This document shows, one piece after another, positions 27,733 through 36,713 of a stretch of 64,000 nt of DNA; the stretch's first letter is position 1, and every line of letters begins with the position of its first letter. Below the pieces are notes generated by a model. That model was given only the letters and a program-made list of their open reading frames with translations. It ran no database searches and was not told where the DNA came from. Location: assembly GCA_963847985.1 (NCBI GenBank), contig CAWKBS010000013.1:1-64000 (forward strand), given 5' to 3'. Both the position numbers and the translations under genes were made by a program. This DNA is from JAIBJN01 sp963847985. GTDB lineage: Bacteria; Actinomycetota; Thermoleophilia; Gaiellales; Gaiellaceae.

Positions 27733-28409
27733 CGGACGACCGGCTCGAGCTGCTCAGGGAGCTCGAGCGGGCGGACGAGGCGGTGGCGGCGGAGCTCGCG
27801 GAGGTCGACGAGCAGTACGCCGCCGTCGAGGAGCTGCGCGGGCGGGCGCTCGAGCTGGCGGAGCTCACCGTCGAGCTCCCGGAGCGACGGGCAGCCGCTG
27901 CGGCGGCGGTTCGGGAGGTCGAGGCGCGACTGGCTGAAGCACGCGCGACGGCGGAGCAGCGTGCCGCTGCGCTCGCGCAGGCCGGCGAGGATGAGCTGCC
28001 CGAGGCGCGGCGGCTCGAGCTGGTGGCCCGCGACTCGCTCCGAGTGGCGGAGCGGCTCGCCGCCGAGGCCCGCGCGGCCGCGGCGGAGCTCGAAGCCCGC
28101 GCCGAGGCGATCGACGCGGAGACCAGCGCGCTCGAGGCGCGCGCCGGGGAGCTGGCAGCGGCCCTCGGGCGCCGGCCGAGGCTCGCGGGAGAAGCCTCGG
28201 GCGCGCCCGGCCCCGGGGCAACCGGCGTGGCCGAGTGGGGCACGCGCGCGCGGGCCGCCCTGCTCGTCGCACGGAGCCAGCTCGCCGTCGAGCGGGACGG
28301 CGTCGTACGCCTGGCACACGAGCAGGCCGCGGTAGTGCTCGGCGAGGCCCTGCCGCCCCTCGCCACGCGCGAGGTCGTGCGGCGCGTCGAGGCCGGCCTC
28401 GCCGGCTGA
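27729..28409 (+). CDS. Coiled-coil protein translationally coupled to rel
   Basis: 226 residues, almost wholly alpha-helical and rich in Ala, Glu, Arg and Leu with heptad spacing from about 5 to 145. A glycine/proline break (ASGAPGPGATGVAEWG) separates a short C-terminal helical domain. No signal peptide or catalytic motif. TTG start overlapping the rel stop codon, so translation is coupled. Similar in look to small zinc-ribbon-less coiled-coil or septation-associated proteins, but I cannot assign a family. Confidence 0.55.
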   Translation: MTDDRLELLRELERADEAVAAELAEVDEQYAAVEELRGRALELAELTVELPERRAAAAAAVREVEARLAEARATAEQRAAALAQAGEDELPEARRLELVARDSLRVAERLAAEARAAAAELEARAEAIDAETSALEARAGELAAALGRRPRLAGEASGAPGPGATGVAEWGTRARAALLVARSQLAVERDGVVRLAHEQAAVVLGEALPPLATREVVRRVEAGLAG

Positions 28410-28461
28410 CGTCGTTTCGATCGCCTGCGCCGCCAGGCTTGTATCGTCTGCGGCGAGAATC

Positions 28462-29763
28462 GTGAAAGGGGAGGCGAGCAACGACGTCTTCATCTCGTAC
28501 CGCCGCGAGGTGGGTGGCGTCCTCGCGATGGCGATCCACCAGCAGCTGACGGAGCGCGGGCTCGACGCCTTCTACGACATCGAGAGCCTGAGGGCGGGGC
28601 AGTTCGACGCGATCATTCTCAACCAGATCGCGGCGAGGCCGTACTTCCTGCTCGTCCTCACTCCCGGCACGCTCGATCGCTGTCGCGACCCAGGCGACTG
28701 GGTCCGCCGTGAGATCGAGCAGGCCCTCGCCACCAACCGCATGATCGTCCCTGCGAACACCCCGGGCTTCGACTTCGACGACTTCGAGCGGTTCCTGCCG
28801 GAGGACATCGGCCCGGTGGTGGGGCGGTTCAACGCGCTCGAGCTGCCGCAACGGTGGTTCAAGTTCGCGGTCCAGCAGCTCGTCGATGAGTTTTTGGTCC
28901 CGATCGAACTGGATAACACCGTACCTCCGGACGAGGATCAGGTCGTCGTCGACCGCCTACACGAGCAGGCGCGGGCGGCTCCGCGAGTCACCGACGTCCA
29001 GTTGTCCGCGCAGGAGTACTTCGAGCAGGCATGGGCGCGGGGAGACGACGACCTCGACGGGAAGATCGCTGACTACAGCGACGCGATCCGCGTTGACGCC
29101 GAGTACGCGGTGGCATTCAACAACCGGGGTGCTGTCCGCGCGGATCAGGGTGATCTGGAGGGGGCGATCGCCGACTACGACGAAGCGATTCGCCTCGACC
29201 CTGTGGATGCGGTGGCGTTCCGCAACCGAGGCAGGGCCCGCGCCATCCAGGGCGACCTCGAAGGGGCAATGGTTGACTACGACCAGGCGGTTCGCCTCGA
29301 TCCCGGGCTCGCGGCCGCGTTCTACGACCGGGGTGCTGCCCGTGCGGATCAGGGTGATCTGGAGGGGGCGATCGCCGACTACGACGAAGCGATTCGCCTC
29401 GACCCCGCGGATGCGTTGGCGTTCAACAACCGAGGTCTTGTCCGCGCCGGATACGGTGCCCTGACGGCGGCGATCGCCGACTACGACGAGGCGATTCGCC
29501 TCGACCCCAACCTTGCGGTGGCGTTCAACAACCGGGCTCTTGCCCGCGGTGTACGGGGCGATCTGGAGGAGGCGATCGCGGACTTCGACGAGGCCCTTCG
29601 TCTCGACCCCACGTACGCGATGGCCTTCTACAACAGGGGTCTTACTCGCCGGGACCAGGGTGATCTCGAGGGGGCGATCGCGGACCTGGAGCAGGGAGCA
29701 GCTCTCGCGCCCGAGGCCGAGATCTTCCCGCAGCAGCTCGCCGAGCTGAGACTGGAGATCTGA
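28462..29763 (+). CDS. TIR domain-TPR repeat protein
   Basis: 433 residues. An N-terminal TIR domain (DVFISYRRE at 8-16; AFYDIESLRAGQ; LLVLTPGTLDRCRDPGDW; WVRREIEQAL with candidate catalytic Glu84) is followed by a linker and six to seven TPRs (about 195-425) with unit NNRGxxRxxxGDLEGAIADY. Bacterial TIR domains often cleave NAD+ when triggered, in anti-phage systems, while TPRs bind partner proteins; that is family knowledge, not shown here. No membrane segment. GTG start. It is alone except for the downstream diguanylate cyclase, 123 bases away on the same strand. Confidence 0.85.
   Translation: MKGEASNDVFISYRREVGGVLAMAIHQQLTERGLDAFYDIESLRAGQFDAIILNQIAARPYFLLVLTPGTLDRCRDPGDWVRREIEQALATNRMIVPANTPGFDFDDFERFLPEDIGPVVGRFNALELPQRWFKFAVQQLVDEFLVPIELDNTVPPDEDQVVVDRLHEQARAAPRVTDVQLSAQEYFEQAWARGDDDLDGKIADYSDAIRVDAEYAVAFNNRGAVRADQGDLEGAIADYDEAIRLDPVDAVAFRNRGRARAIQGDLEGAMVDYDQAVRLDPGLAAAFYDRGAARADQGDLEGAIADYDEAIRLDPADALAFNNRGLVRAGYGALTAAIADYDEAIRLDPNLAVAFNNRALARGVRGDLEEAIADFDEALRLDPTYAMAFYNRGLTRRDQGDLEGAIADLEQGAALAPEAEIFPQQLAELRLEI
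29140..29405 (+). repeat. Near-identical DNA repeats within the TPR region
   Basis: A stretch of about 62 bases (29140-29201) recurs identically at 29344-29405, exactly 204 bases (two TPR units of 102) downstream. The TPR unit between them is more diverged. This suggests recent duplication or gene conversion inside the gene. Confidence 0.8.
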
Positions 29764-29775
29764 GGCTCGGCCTCC

Positions 29776-29844
29776 CTCGTTCGAGGGATGCCATCACCCG
29801 TTTTCGTCACTCGATCGAGGGATCGGTCACTCGTTCGGGGGATG
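29776..29844 (+). repeat. Three short direct repeats upstream of the diguanylate cyclase
   Basis: Copies of a 15-base unit, ctcgttcgagggatg, with one or two changes occur at 29776, 29810 and 29830, spaced by 34 and 20 bases. They fill the gap between the TIR-TPR and GGDEF genes and could bind a regulator. Confidence 0.5.
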
Positions 29845-29886
29845 CACACGACCCCCCTGAGGCCGACCAACCGTGCGAGGCGTCAA

Positions 29887-31110
29887 ATGCGCCATGCGCA
29901 GCATCCACTCGACCGTGGGCTCGGTCGCGACGCGGCCGGGCTCGAGCTGGTGGTCGTCCTCGCGACGGTCACGCTGGTGGCCGCGCTCGGCGGGCCTCAG
30001 GGCGTCGAGCGGGCCGACTGGATCGCGTTCGCCGTGCTGCTCCCGCTGGTCGCCGTGGCCCACCTCCTCGGCGCCGACCGGACGAAGCACCAGGGCTCGC
30101 AGCTCTCGCTCGCCCCGATCTTCACGGCGGTGCTCATTCTGCCGCCGTCGCTGACCGCCCTCCTGATCGCGCTCGCGGTCATCCCCGAGTGGGTTCGCCG
30201 GCGCACCGACTGGTACATCCTCGTCTTCAACGTCTGCAACCTCGTGGCGCCTGCGCTCCTGGCCCGGGCGGTGTTCGACGCCGTCGACGAGAGCACCTCG
30301 GCCGGCTGGACGGTCGGCGCGGCGCTCGCACTGCTCGCCTTCCTCCTTCTGCACTACGGCCTGCTCGCCACGGTGCTCCGCCTGGCCCGAGGAGTGCGCC
30401 CCGCCGACACGATCCGCCTCGACTGCGTCCTGATCGACGCCGGCCTCCTCTCGCTCGGCGCGATCGCGGCGGCGCTCTGGGGCGACTACCCCGGCCTGGT
30501 GGCGCTGACGCTCCTTCCGCTGGCGCTCGCGTACCGCTCGCTCGCCATCCCGGCCCTGGTCGAGGCGACCCGCATCGAGCCGAAGACCGGGCTCTACAAC
30601 CTCCGCCATTTCGAGTCCGCGCTCGGCCAGGAGCTCGGCCGCGCCTCGCGCTTCGACCGGCCGATCGCCCTCCTGATGATCGACGTCGACCACCTGCGCG
30701 AGGTCAACACGATGCACGGCCACGTCGCCGGCGACCGCGCGCTGGTAGCCGTCGCCGAGGCCCTCCGCAGCGCCACGCGCGAGTACGACGTCCCGGCGCG
30801 ATTCGGCGGGGACGAGTTCTGCGTGCTCCTGCCGGAGACCGACCTGGACGGTGCCCTCGTCGTCGCCGAGCGCGTCCGCGCGTCCGTCGAGGAGTCGACC
30901 CGGGGCGGAGACGCCCCCGTCACGGTCTCGATCGGAGCCGTCTCCCACCGCGGCTCGGGAGTCTCGGCCGAGGGGCTCCTCGCCATCGCCGACACGGCCG
31001 CCTACGCGGCGAAGGCGAGTGGTCGGAACGCGATCGCCGCGGCACCGCCGCTCGGGCCGGTGCAGGAGGCCGAGCGCCTGCTCGCCGAGGCCGCGAAGGC
31101 CGGGCCCTGA
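29887..31110 (+). CDS. Membrane diguanylate cyclase (GGDEF)
   Basis: 407 residues. An N-terminal region of about 190 residues has six or so hydrophobic helices (LVVVLATVTLVAALGG, WIAFAVLLPLVAVAHLL, PIFTAVLILPPSLTALLIAL and others) and no other recognised sensor. The C-terminal GGDEF domain has an intact active site RFGGDEF and a canonical I-site RxxD (REYD) five residues before it, so it should make c-di-GMP with feedback inhibition. The ATG at 29887 has gagg upstream; ATG 29842 in the same frame is an alternative. Linked to the TIR-TPR gene. Confidence 0.88.
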   Translation: MRHAQHPLDRGLGRDAAGLELVVVLATVTLVAALGGPQGVERADWIAFAVLLPLVAVAHLLGADRTKHQGSQLSLAPIFTAVLILPPSLTALLIALAVIPEWVRRRTDWYILVFNVCNLVAPALLARAVFDAVDESTSAGWTVGAALALLAFLLLHYGLLATVLRLARGVRPADTIRLDCVLIDAGLLSLGAIAAALWGDYPGLVALTLLPLALAYRSLAIPALVEATRIEPKTGLYNLRHFESALGQELGRASRFDRPIALLMIDVDHLREVNTMHGHVAGDRALVAVAEALRSATREYDVPARFGGDEFCVLLPETDLDGALVVAERVRASVEESTRGGDAPVTVSIGAVSHRGSGVSAEGLLAIADTAAYAAKASGRNAIAAAPPLGPVQEAERLLAEAAKAGP

Positions 31111-31117
31111 CGCCCTG

Positions 31118-31621
31118 CTAGGCCTCCCAGCGCTCCCCGCCGGTGTCCCAGCCGACGAGGCAGTGCGGGGAGATGAGGAGCGCAACGCGCTCCAGGAACG
31201 TGCGATCCTCGGGCCCGAACGCCGCGGGGACGTCCGAGTCGATGTCGATCTCGCCGACGACCTTGCCCTCGTAGGAGACAGGTACGACGATCTCGCTCCG
31301 CGTCGAGACGAAGCAGGCGAGGTAACGGTCGTCGGCGTTCACGTCGTCGACGATCTCGGTGACCCCGCTGACCGCCGCCGCGCCGCAGATGCCCTCGCCG
31401 ACCGGGATGCGGACGTGCTCGGTCGCCTGCGGACCCTTCCAGGGGCCGAGGACGAGGTCATCTCCCTCCACGAGGTAGATCCCGACCCAGGAGTAGTGCT
31501 CGAAGCGGTCGTGCAGCACCTCGACCGCCTTGCGGAGCACCTCGTCGGCCTCCTGCTCCCGGTTGACGATCCGGTCGACGGCCTCGAGCGCGCCGCGGTA
31601 GGCGTCCGTCGTCGCGCTCAC
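31118..31621 (-). CDS. GAF domain protein, free methionine-R-sulfoxide reductase-like
   Basis: 167 residues, one GAF domain. WVGIYLVEGDDLVLGPWKG, VGEGICGAA, RYLACFVSTRSEIVVPV and GKVVGEIDIDSD follow the fRMsr (YebR) pattern. Two of the three Cys of that enzyme are present (ICG, residue 79; LAC, residue 103). The third, normally about ten residues before the ICG Cys, is replaced by Glu-His here. Reductase activity is therefore possible but not assured; a sensory GAF role is the alternative. GTG start overlaps the thioesterase stop. Confidence 0.75.
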   Translation of the reverse strand: MSATTDAYRGALEAVDRIVNREQEADEVLRKAVEVLHDRFEHYSWVGIYLVEGDDLVLGPWKGPQATEHVRIPVGEGICGAAAVSGVTEIVDDVNADDRYLACFVSTRSEIVVPVSYEGKVVGEIDIDSDVPAAFGPEDRTFLERVALLISPHCLVGWDTGGERWEA

Positions 31622-32091
31622 TCGACCGGGACAACCAGCTCGACGTCTGTGCCCTCGAACCCGACCACGGCGCGCCGGTACGCCTCCGAGATCGGGGTCG
31701 GCCGGCGCTCGGGGACGGCGACCAGCACCAAGGTCTGCTCGGCCGTGCACATGAGCAGGTCGTCCTCCACGCGGTTGGCGCAGAGCTCGTAGACGATGCT
31801 GGTCACGCCGATCCGCTTCGTCCGGACGAACACCTCGAGCAGGTCGTCGAACCGCGCCGGCGCCTCGTAGACGACCGAGGAGGCGCGCATGACGAAGTCC
31901 TTGCCCACCGCCTCCTTGCGGAGGAGCCCGAGGTGCCGCTCGTACTCGACGCGGGCCAGGTCGAAGTAGGGCAGGTAGCGGCCGTAGTAGACGATTCCCT
32001 GCGCGTCGGTGTCCGAGAAGCCGACGCGGGCGAACGCCGAGAACTTGTAGGGCGGCTTGCGGTCGGTCGGCTGTCCGAGGGTCACATCCAC
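31618..32091 (-). CDS. Acyl-CoA thioesterase (4HBT/YbgC-like hot-dog fold)
   Basis: 157 residues. The signature FSDTDAQGIVYYGRYLPYFD, with the catalytic Asp in DTDAQG, places it in the 4-hydroxybenzoyl-CoA thioesterase family; the SSVVYEAPARFDDLLEV segment follows as usual. The physiological acyl-CoA is unknown. ATG start. It lies first in a two-gene minus-strand operon with the GAF gene. Confidence 0.88.
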   Translation of the reverse strand: MDVTLGQPTDRKPPYKFSAFARVGFSDTDAQGIVYYGRYLPYFDLARVEYERHLGLLRKEAVGKDFVMRASSVVYEAPARFDDLLEVFVRTKRIGVTSIVYELCANRVEDDLLMCTAEQTLVLVAVPERRPTPISEAYRRAVVGFEGTDVELVVPVE

Positions 32092-32188
32092 GGGAGAGAT
32101 CCTAGTCGGTGCGCGGTTGCGCTTTTCCCCTCGATTTGAGACCCTTCCGCAGTTTCACTTCCCGGGAAAAGAAAGAGGGGTAATCATC

Positions 32189-35100
32189 ATGAAGCAGTGG
32201 TTGATGGGGGTCACGCTGCTGACCGCGCTTGCACTGAGCGGGGTTGCGACGGCGGCCCAGGACGGACGCGCGCTCTCGTTGGACCAGTACACGGCAACGG
32301 TGAGCCAGGACGCCCTCCGCGACCTCGAGGCCAAGGGCCTGGATGTCGTATCGGCCGAGCAGCTCGCGAGCGGCTCAGTCGAGGTCGATCTCGTCCTCAC
32401 CAAGCAGCAGGTCCTGGCGCTCCGCGCCCAGGACATCAACGTCCGGCTGCAGAGGAACGAGTTCGGTCAGTCGGCTCGCCAGTTCGCGGCCACGATGGCG
32501 GTCGCGGGCTTCAACGTCTGGCGCGACTACGACAGTCCTGACGGGCATCGCGCGCAGCTCTACGCGATCGCGGAGGACAACCCGGACATCACGAAGCTGG
32601 TCGTTCTCGGCCAGACGATCCAGGGCCGGGAGCTCATCGCCCTCAAGGTCACGCAGGACGCCGGCAAGAAGGACGGACGGAAGCCGGCGGTGCTCTACAC
32701 CTCCACGCAGCACGCACGCGAGTGGATCACTCCCGAGGTCAATAGCCGGCTGCTGAAGCACTTCGTGAACGGGTGGCGGAACGGCGACCAGGAGATCAAG
32801 GAATCTCCTGCGGGAGAACGAGTACTGGTTCGTCATCGTCGCCAACCCCGACGGCTACCAGTACACCTTCTCGAGTGAGGACACGCGCCTCTGGCGGAAG
32901 AACCTCCGCGACAACAACGCGAACGGAACGACCGAGGTCGGCGACGGCGTCGACCCGAACCGCAACTACCCGGAGCACTTCAAGTACGACGAGGAAGGCT
33001 CCTCCAGCGTCCCGTCGAGCGACACGTACCGCGGGGCCTCAGCGGGCTCCGAGGCGGAGACGCAGGCGATCGCCAGCCTCTACAAGCGCGTGGGCTTCGT
33101 CTTCCACGTCAACTGGCACTCCGCAGGACAGTGGCTCCTCTATCCGGAGGGGTGGCAGACGGGCACGCCCACGGCGGACGACCCGATCTACTTCGCGCTG
33201 TCCGGAAACCTGGACAACCCGGCGATCGAGGACTTCCATCCGGGGCTCTCGTCCGACGTGCTCTATGTGACGAACGGAGAGACGACCGACTTCGCGCATG
33301 CGCAAAATGGAGCGCTCGCGTGGACGCCTGAGCTCTCCGAGGGCTGCGACGGCTGCGGCTTCGTGTTCCCGGACGACGAGGCGCTCGTCCAGGCCGAGTT
33401 CGAGCGGAACCTTCCGTTCGCCCTCGACGTCGCCAAGTCGGCGCAGGATCCGGACGACCCGGTCTCGCACCTCGGCATCGACACGAAGCCGTTCTACTTC
33501 AAGAGCGACGACACGTACAAGACCGGGGTGCCCGGCGCCAACTTCACGTTCGCCGTCTCCTACGGCGATCCGCAGGAGATCCGCGTCCTCGCCAAGAAGG
33601 CGCTCCAGAACGTCGATCTCAAGTACCAGATCAACGGCGGCAAGGTGCAAAGCGCCAACGCCAGCAAGTTCAAGGGCGGCGACCGCTACGGCGTGACCGC
33701 GGTCTACTACGAGGTAATGCGCGGCGAGGTACGCGGTACCAAGCCCGGCGACCGGGTGACCGTCTGGTTCGAGGGCAAGGAGAAGGGCAAGCGAGTCTCG
33801 AGCGACTCATTCACGTACACGGCGGCCGTCGAGTCGAAGAACGACGTGCTGATCCTCGCGAACGAGGACTACACCGGTGCGTCGCCCGTCTACGCGAATG
33901 CCACAGCGCCGAACTACCTCTCCTACTACCAGGACGCTCTGGAGGCCAACGACATCGGCTACGACGTGTACGACGTCGACGCCAGGGGCCGGACGGCGGC
34001 CACCGCGCTCGGCGTTCTCTCGCACTACGACGCCGTCGTCTGGTACACGGGCAACGACATCATCACGCGAGAGCCCGGCTGGGGTGGCGGCAACATGTCG
34101 CGGATCGGGATGGACCAGATCCTCAACGTCCGCGCGTACCTGAACGAGGGCGGCAAGGCCCTCTGGACGGGCAAGCACGCCGGCCTCCAGCACTCGACCA
34201 ACCAGGCTCAGCTGTACGACCCGACCGCGGCGAACGCACAGTGCGCGACGCTTCCGGCGGGCACCGATCCCCGGCGCTGCCTCGTTGCGCATGGGTCGGG
34301 CGATCTCCAGGGTGACGTGCTCGAGTACTGGTTCGGCGGCTTCCTGCTCAACAACGCCGCCGGTCTCACCGAGGACGGTGACATCTTCAACGTCCTCGGC
34401 GCCGACACGCCGTTCGACTCGCTGACGCTCATGTTCAACGGGGCGGACAGCGCGCAGAACGGCGACAACGCGAACTCGTTCATCGCGACGAGCGGCATCC
34501 TGCCGCCCGACGAGTTCCCGCAGTTCGAGAGCTGGGTGTCGTCGCGCTACGACCGCCCAGGCGGGCCGTTCGACCCGCACACGGGCGACTCGTACGCGTA
34601 CTCCCAGATCGCGGACGTCTCGTTCAAGACCATCTCGCGAACGGTCTCCGTCCCCGGCGGAGGCGGCAACCTGTCGTTCTGGACGTCGTACAACACCGAG
34701 GCCGACTGGGACTTCCTCTTCGTCGAGGCGGCACCGGCAGGCACCGGCAACTGGACGACGCTCCCGGACACGATGGGCCACACGTCTCAGAGCACCGGCC
34801 TGAGCTGCCCGGAGGGCTGGTTCGAGCTGCATCCGTGGCTCGAGCGGTACCAGACCGTCGTCAGCGATACGGCGTGCTCCCCGACCGGCACCTCCGGAGC
34901 GTGGCACGCGGCTTCCGGTGACTCGGGCGGCTGGCAGCAGTGGAGCGTCAACCTGGGCGCCTATGCGGGCGGACAGGTCGACATCCGCATCTCCTACGCG
35001 AGCGACTGGGCGACGCAGGGCCTCGGCGTCTTCGTGGACGACGTGACCCTGCCCGACGGCTCGTCGACCTCCTTCGAGGGCGGCGACACCGGCGGCTGGG

Positions 35101-35297
35101 TCGTTTCCGGACCGCCGCCCGGCAGCGCGCCGAACGTGAACAACTTCGTGTTCACGACGGCGACCGGCTTCCCGGAGGGCGCTTCGATCACGACCGAGGA
35201 CTCGTTGCTCCTCGGCTTCGGGCTCGAGGCCGTCACCGGCGCAGCCAACCGCGCGGAGGTCATGGGCCGCGCCATGGACTACTTCCTCGAGCCGTAA
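32189..35297 (+). CDS. Large secreted M14 zinc carboxypeptidase (one frameshift)
   Basis: A signal peptide (KQWLMGVTLLTALALSGVATA) and an N-terminal propeptide lead to an M14 domain: TSTQHAREWITPE gives the zinc His and Glu, DPNRNYP the substrate Arg, HVNWHSAGQWLLYP the third zinc His, and EFERNLPFAL the catalytic Glu. Beyond residue 430 comes a long region with a flavodoxin/amidase-like segment (VLILANEDYTGASP, DAVVWYTGNDII) and two jelly-roll-like domains as in M6 peptidases. An extra T near 32803 shifts the frame after EIKE; corrected length is about 1035 residues. ATG with agagggg 8 bases upstream. Confidence 0.88.
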
Positions 35298-35320
35298 CGG
35301 CTCCGAGGGACCGACGCCGC

Positions 35321-35346
35321 GAGGGCGGGGCTTCGGCCCCGCCCTC
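35321..35346. terminator. Bidirectional terminator hairpin
   Basis: A perfect 11-bp stem (gagggcggggc / gccccgccctc) with a ttcg tetraloop, placed between the converging M14 and phosphohexomutase genes. Confidence 0.85.
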
Positions 35347-35363
35347 GCCGTCCTAGGAGGGTC

Positions 35364-36713
35364 CTAGCCCTGGACGACGGCGAGTGCCTCGTCCCGCTTG
35401 CGCTCCATGAGCTCGCGGTCGAGGGCCTCGAGGTTGAGCCGCAGGAGCGGCTCGGTGTTCGACGGGCGGACGTTCAGGTGCCAGTCCGCAGCGGTGACCG
35501 AGACGCCGTCGAGGTGGGAGATCTCGCCCTGCTCGGCGAAGTGCTCCTTCAGCCGCTGGAGCGTGAGCGCGACGTCGGCGACCGGCGTGTTCAGCTCCCC
35601 GGTGAGGAAGTACTGCTCCCGGAATGGACGGAGGAGCTCGGAGAGCTTCTGCCCGCGCTTCGAGACCAGCTCGAGCATGAGGAGCGCCGGGATCGTTCCC
35701 GAGTCCGCCTGGTAGAAGTCGCGGAAGTAGTAGTGCCCGCTCACCTCGCCGGCGAAGACCGCGTCCACCTCGCGCATGCGGAGCTTGATGAAGGCGTGGC
35801 CGACGCGGTTCGGGAGGGCAGTGCCGCCCAGCCGCTCGACGACGTCGCGGACTGCCCAGCTCGCGCGGACGTCGTAGATGATCGTCCCGCCCGGCTCCTT
35901 CTCCAACATCGACTCGGCGAGGAGCGCGGTGACGAAATCTCCCGGAACGAACTCGCCCGAGTCGTCCACGAAGAAGCAGCGGTCGGCGTCGCCGTCGAAG
36001 GCGATGCCGAGGTCGGCGCCCTCCTCCACGACCTTGCGCATGATGAATTCGCGGTTCTCGGGCAGGAGCGGGTTCGGCTCGTGGTTCGGGAAGCTGCCGT
36101 CGGGGTCGAAGTAGCAGCGCACCGCGTCCACCGGCAGCCGGTCGAGGACGGGCGGCAGCATCGCGCCCGCCATCCCGTTGGCCGCGTCCACGACGACACG
36201 GAGCGGCTGCACGGCAGCCGGGTCGACGAAGGACATGACCTTGTCGACGAAGCCGGGGTAGACATCGCGCTCCTGGACACGTCCAGGGGTCTGACCCCCT
36301 GACACGTCCGCCAGGGACAGGGCGCGGTCGCGGATCTCCAGGAGGCCGGAGTCGCCGCCCACCGGCAGGGCGCCGCGGCGGACGATCTTCGCGCCGGTGT
36401 ACTCCTTCGGGTTGTGCGAGGCGGTGATGGTGGCGCCGCCGTCGAGGCCGAGCTCGCCGACGGCGTAGTAGAGCATCTCCGTCCCGATCATCCCGACGTC
36501 GAGCACGTCGACGCCGGCCTCGGCCGCGCCGCGGACGAACGCCTCCTGCATCGCCGGCGAGGACAGCCGCATGTCGCGCCCGACCGCGATCGACGCCGGC
36601 TCGAACTGCTCGGCATAGGCGCGCCCGATCGCGTAGGCGCCCTCTTCGTCGAGCTCCGCCGGGTAGATCCCCCGGACGTCGTATGCCTTGAAGGCCTTGG
36701 GGTCTAGGGCCAT
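35364..36713 (-). CDS. manB: Phosphomannomutase/phosphoglucomutase
   Basis: 449 residues, alpha-D-phosphohexomutase interconverting hexose 6- and 1-phosphates for sugar-nucleotide synthesis. Four-domain order is visible: KAYDVRGIYP, phosphoserine loop TASHNPKEYTG, metal loop FDGDADRCFF, sugar loop AGEVSGHYYF and the phosphate-binding RPSNTEPLLR. A short stretch around residues 135-150 (VSGGQTPGRVQ) is encoded by a palindromic DNA insert. TAAACT lies 9 bases before the ATG. Confidence 0.93.
   Translation of the reverse strand: MALDPKAFKAYDVRGIYPAELDEEGAYAIGRAYAEQFEPASIAVGRDMRLSSPAMQEAFVRGAAEAGVDVLDVGMIGTEMLYYAVGELGLDGGATITASHNPKEYTGAKIVRRGALPVGGDSGLLEIRDRALSLADVSGGQTPGRVQERDVYPGFVDKVMSFVDPAAVQPLRVVVDAANGMAGAMLPPVLDRLPVDAVRCYFDPDGSFPNHEPNPLLPENREFIMRKVVEEGADLGIAFDGDADRCFFVDDSGEFVPGDFVTALLAESMLEKEPGGTIIYDVRASWAVRDVVERLGGTALPNRVGHAFIKLRMREVDAVFAGEVSGHYYFRDFYQADSGTIPALLMLELVSKRGQKLSELLRPFREQYFLTGELNTPVADVALTLQRLKEHFAEQGEISHLDGVSVTAADWHLNVRPSNTEPLLRLNLEALDRELMERKRDEALAVVQG
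36275..36309. repeat. Palindromic element inserted in manB
   Basis: The 9-mer gacacgtcc is directly repeated at 36276-36284 and 36301-36309. Between the copies lies a palindrome with arms caggggtc / gacccc(c)tg. The insert keeps the reading frame and adds a short Gly/Pro-rich loop to the protein. A related sequence lies at 58674-58696 in pyrK. Confidence 0.6.

Noticed and set aside
28462..29763. CRISPR array at the TPR repeats
   Set aside because: The repeats are coding, 102 bases per unit and diverged; no spacer pattern. No CRISPR array is seen in the window.
28462..31110. Classification as a known CBASS, Thoeris or TIR-STING system
   Set aside because: No CD-NTase, STING, ThsA or other partner gene is present; only a GGDEF protein neighbours the TIR gene.
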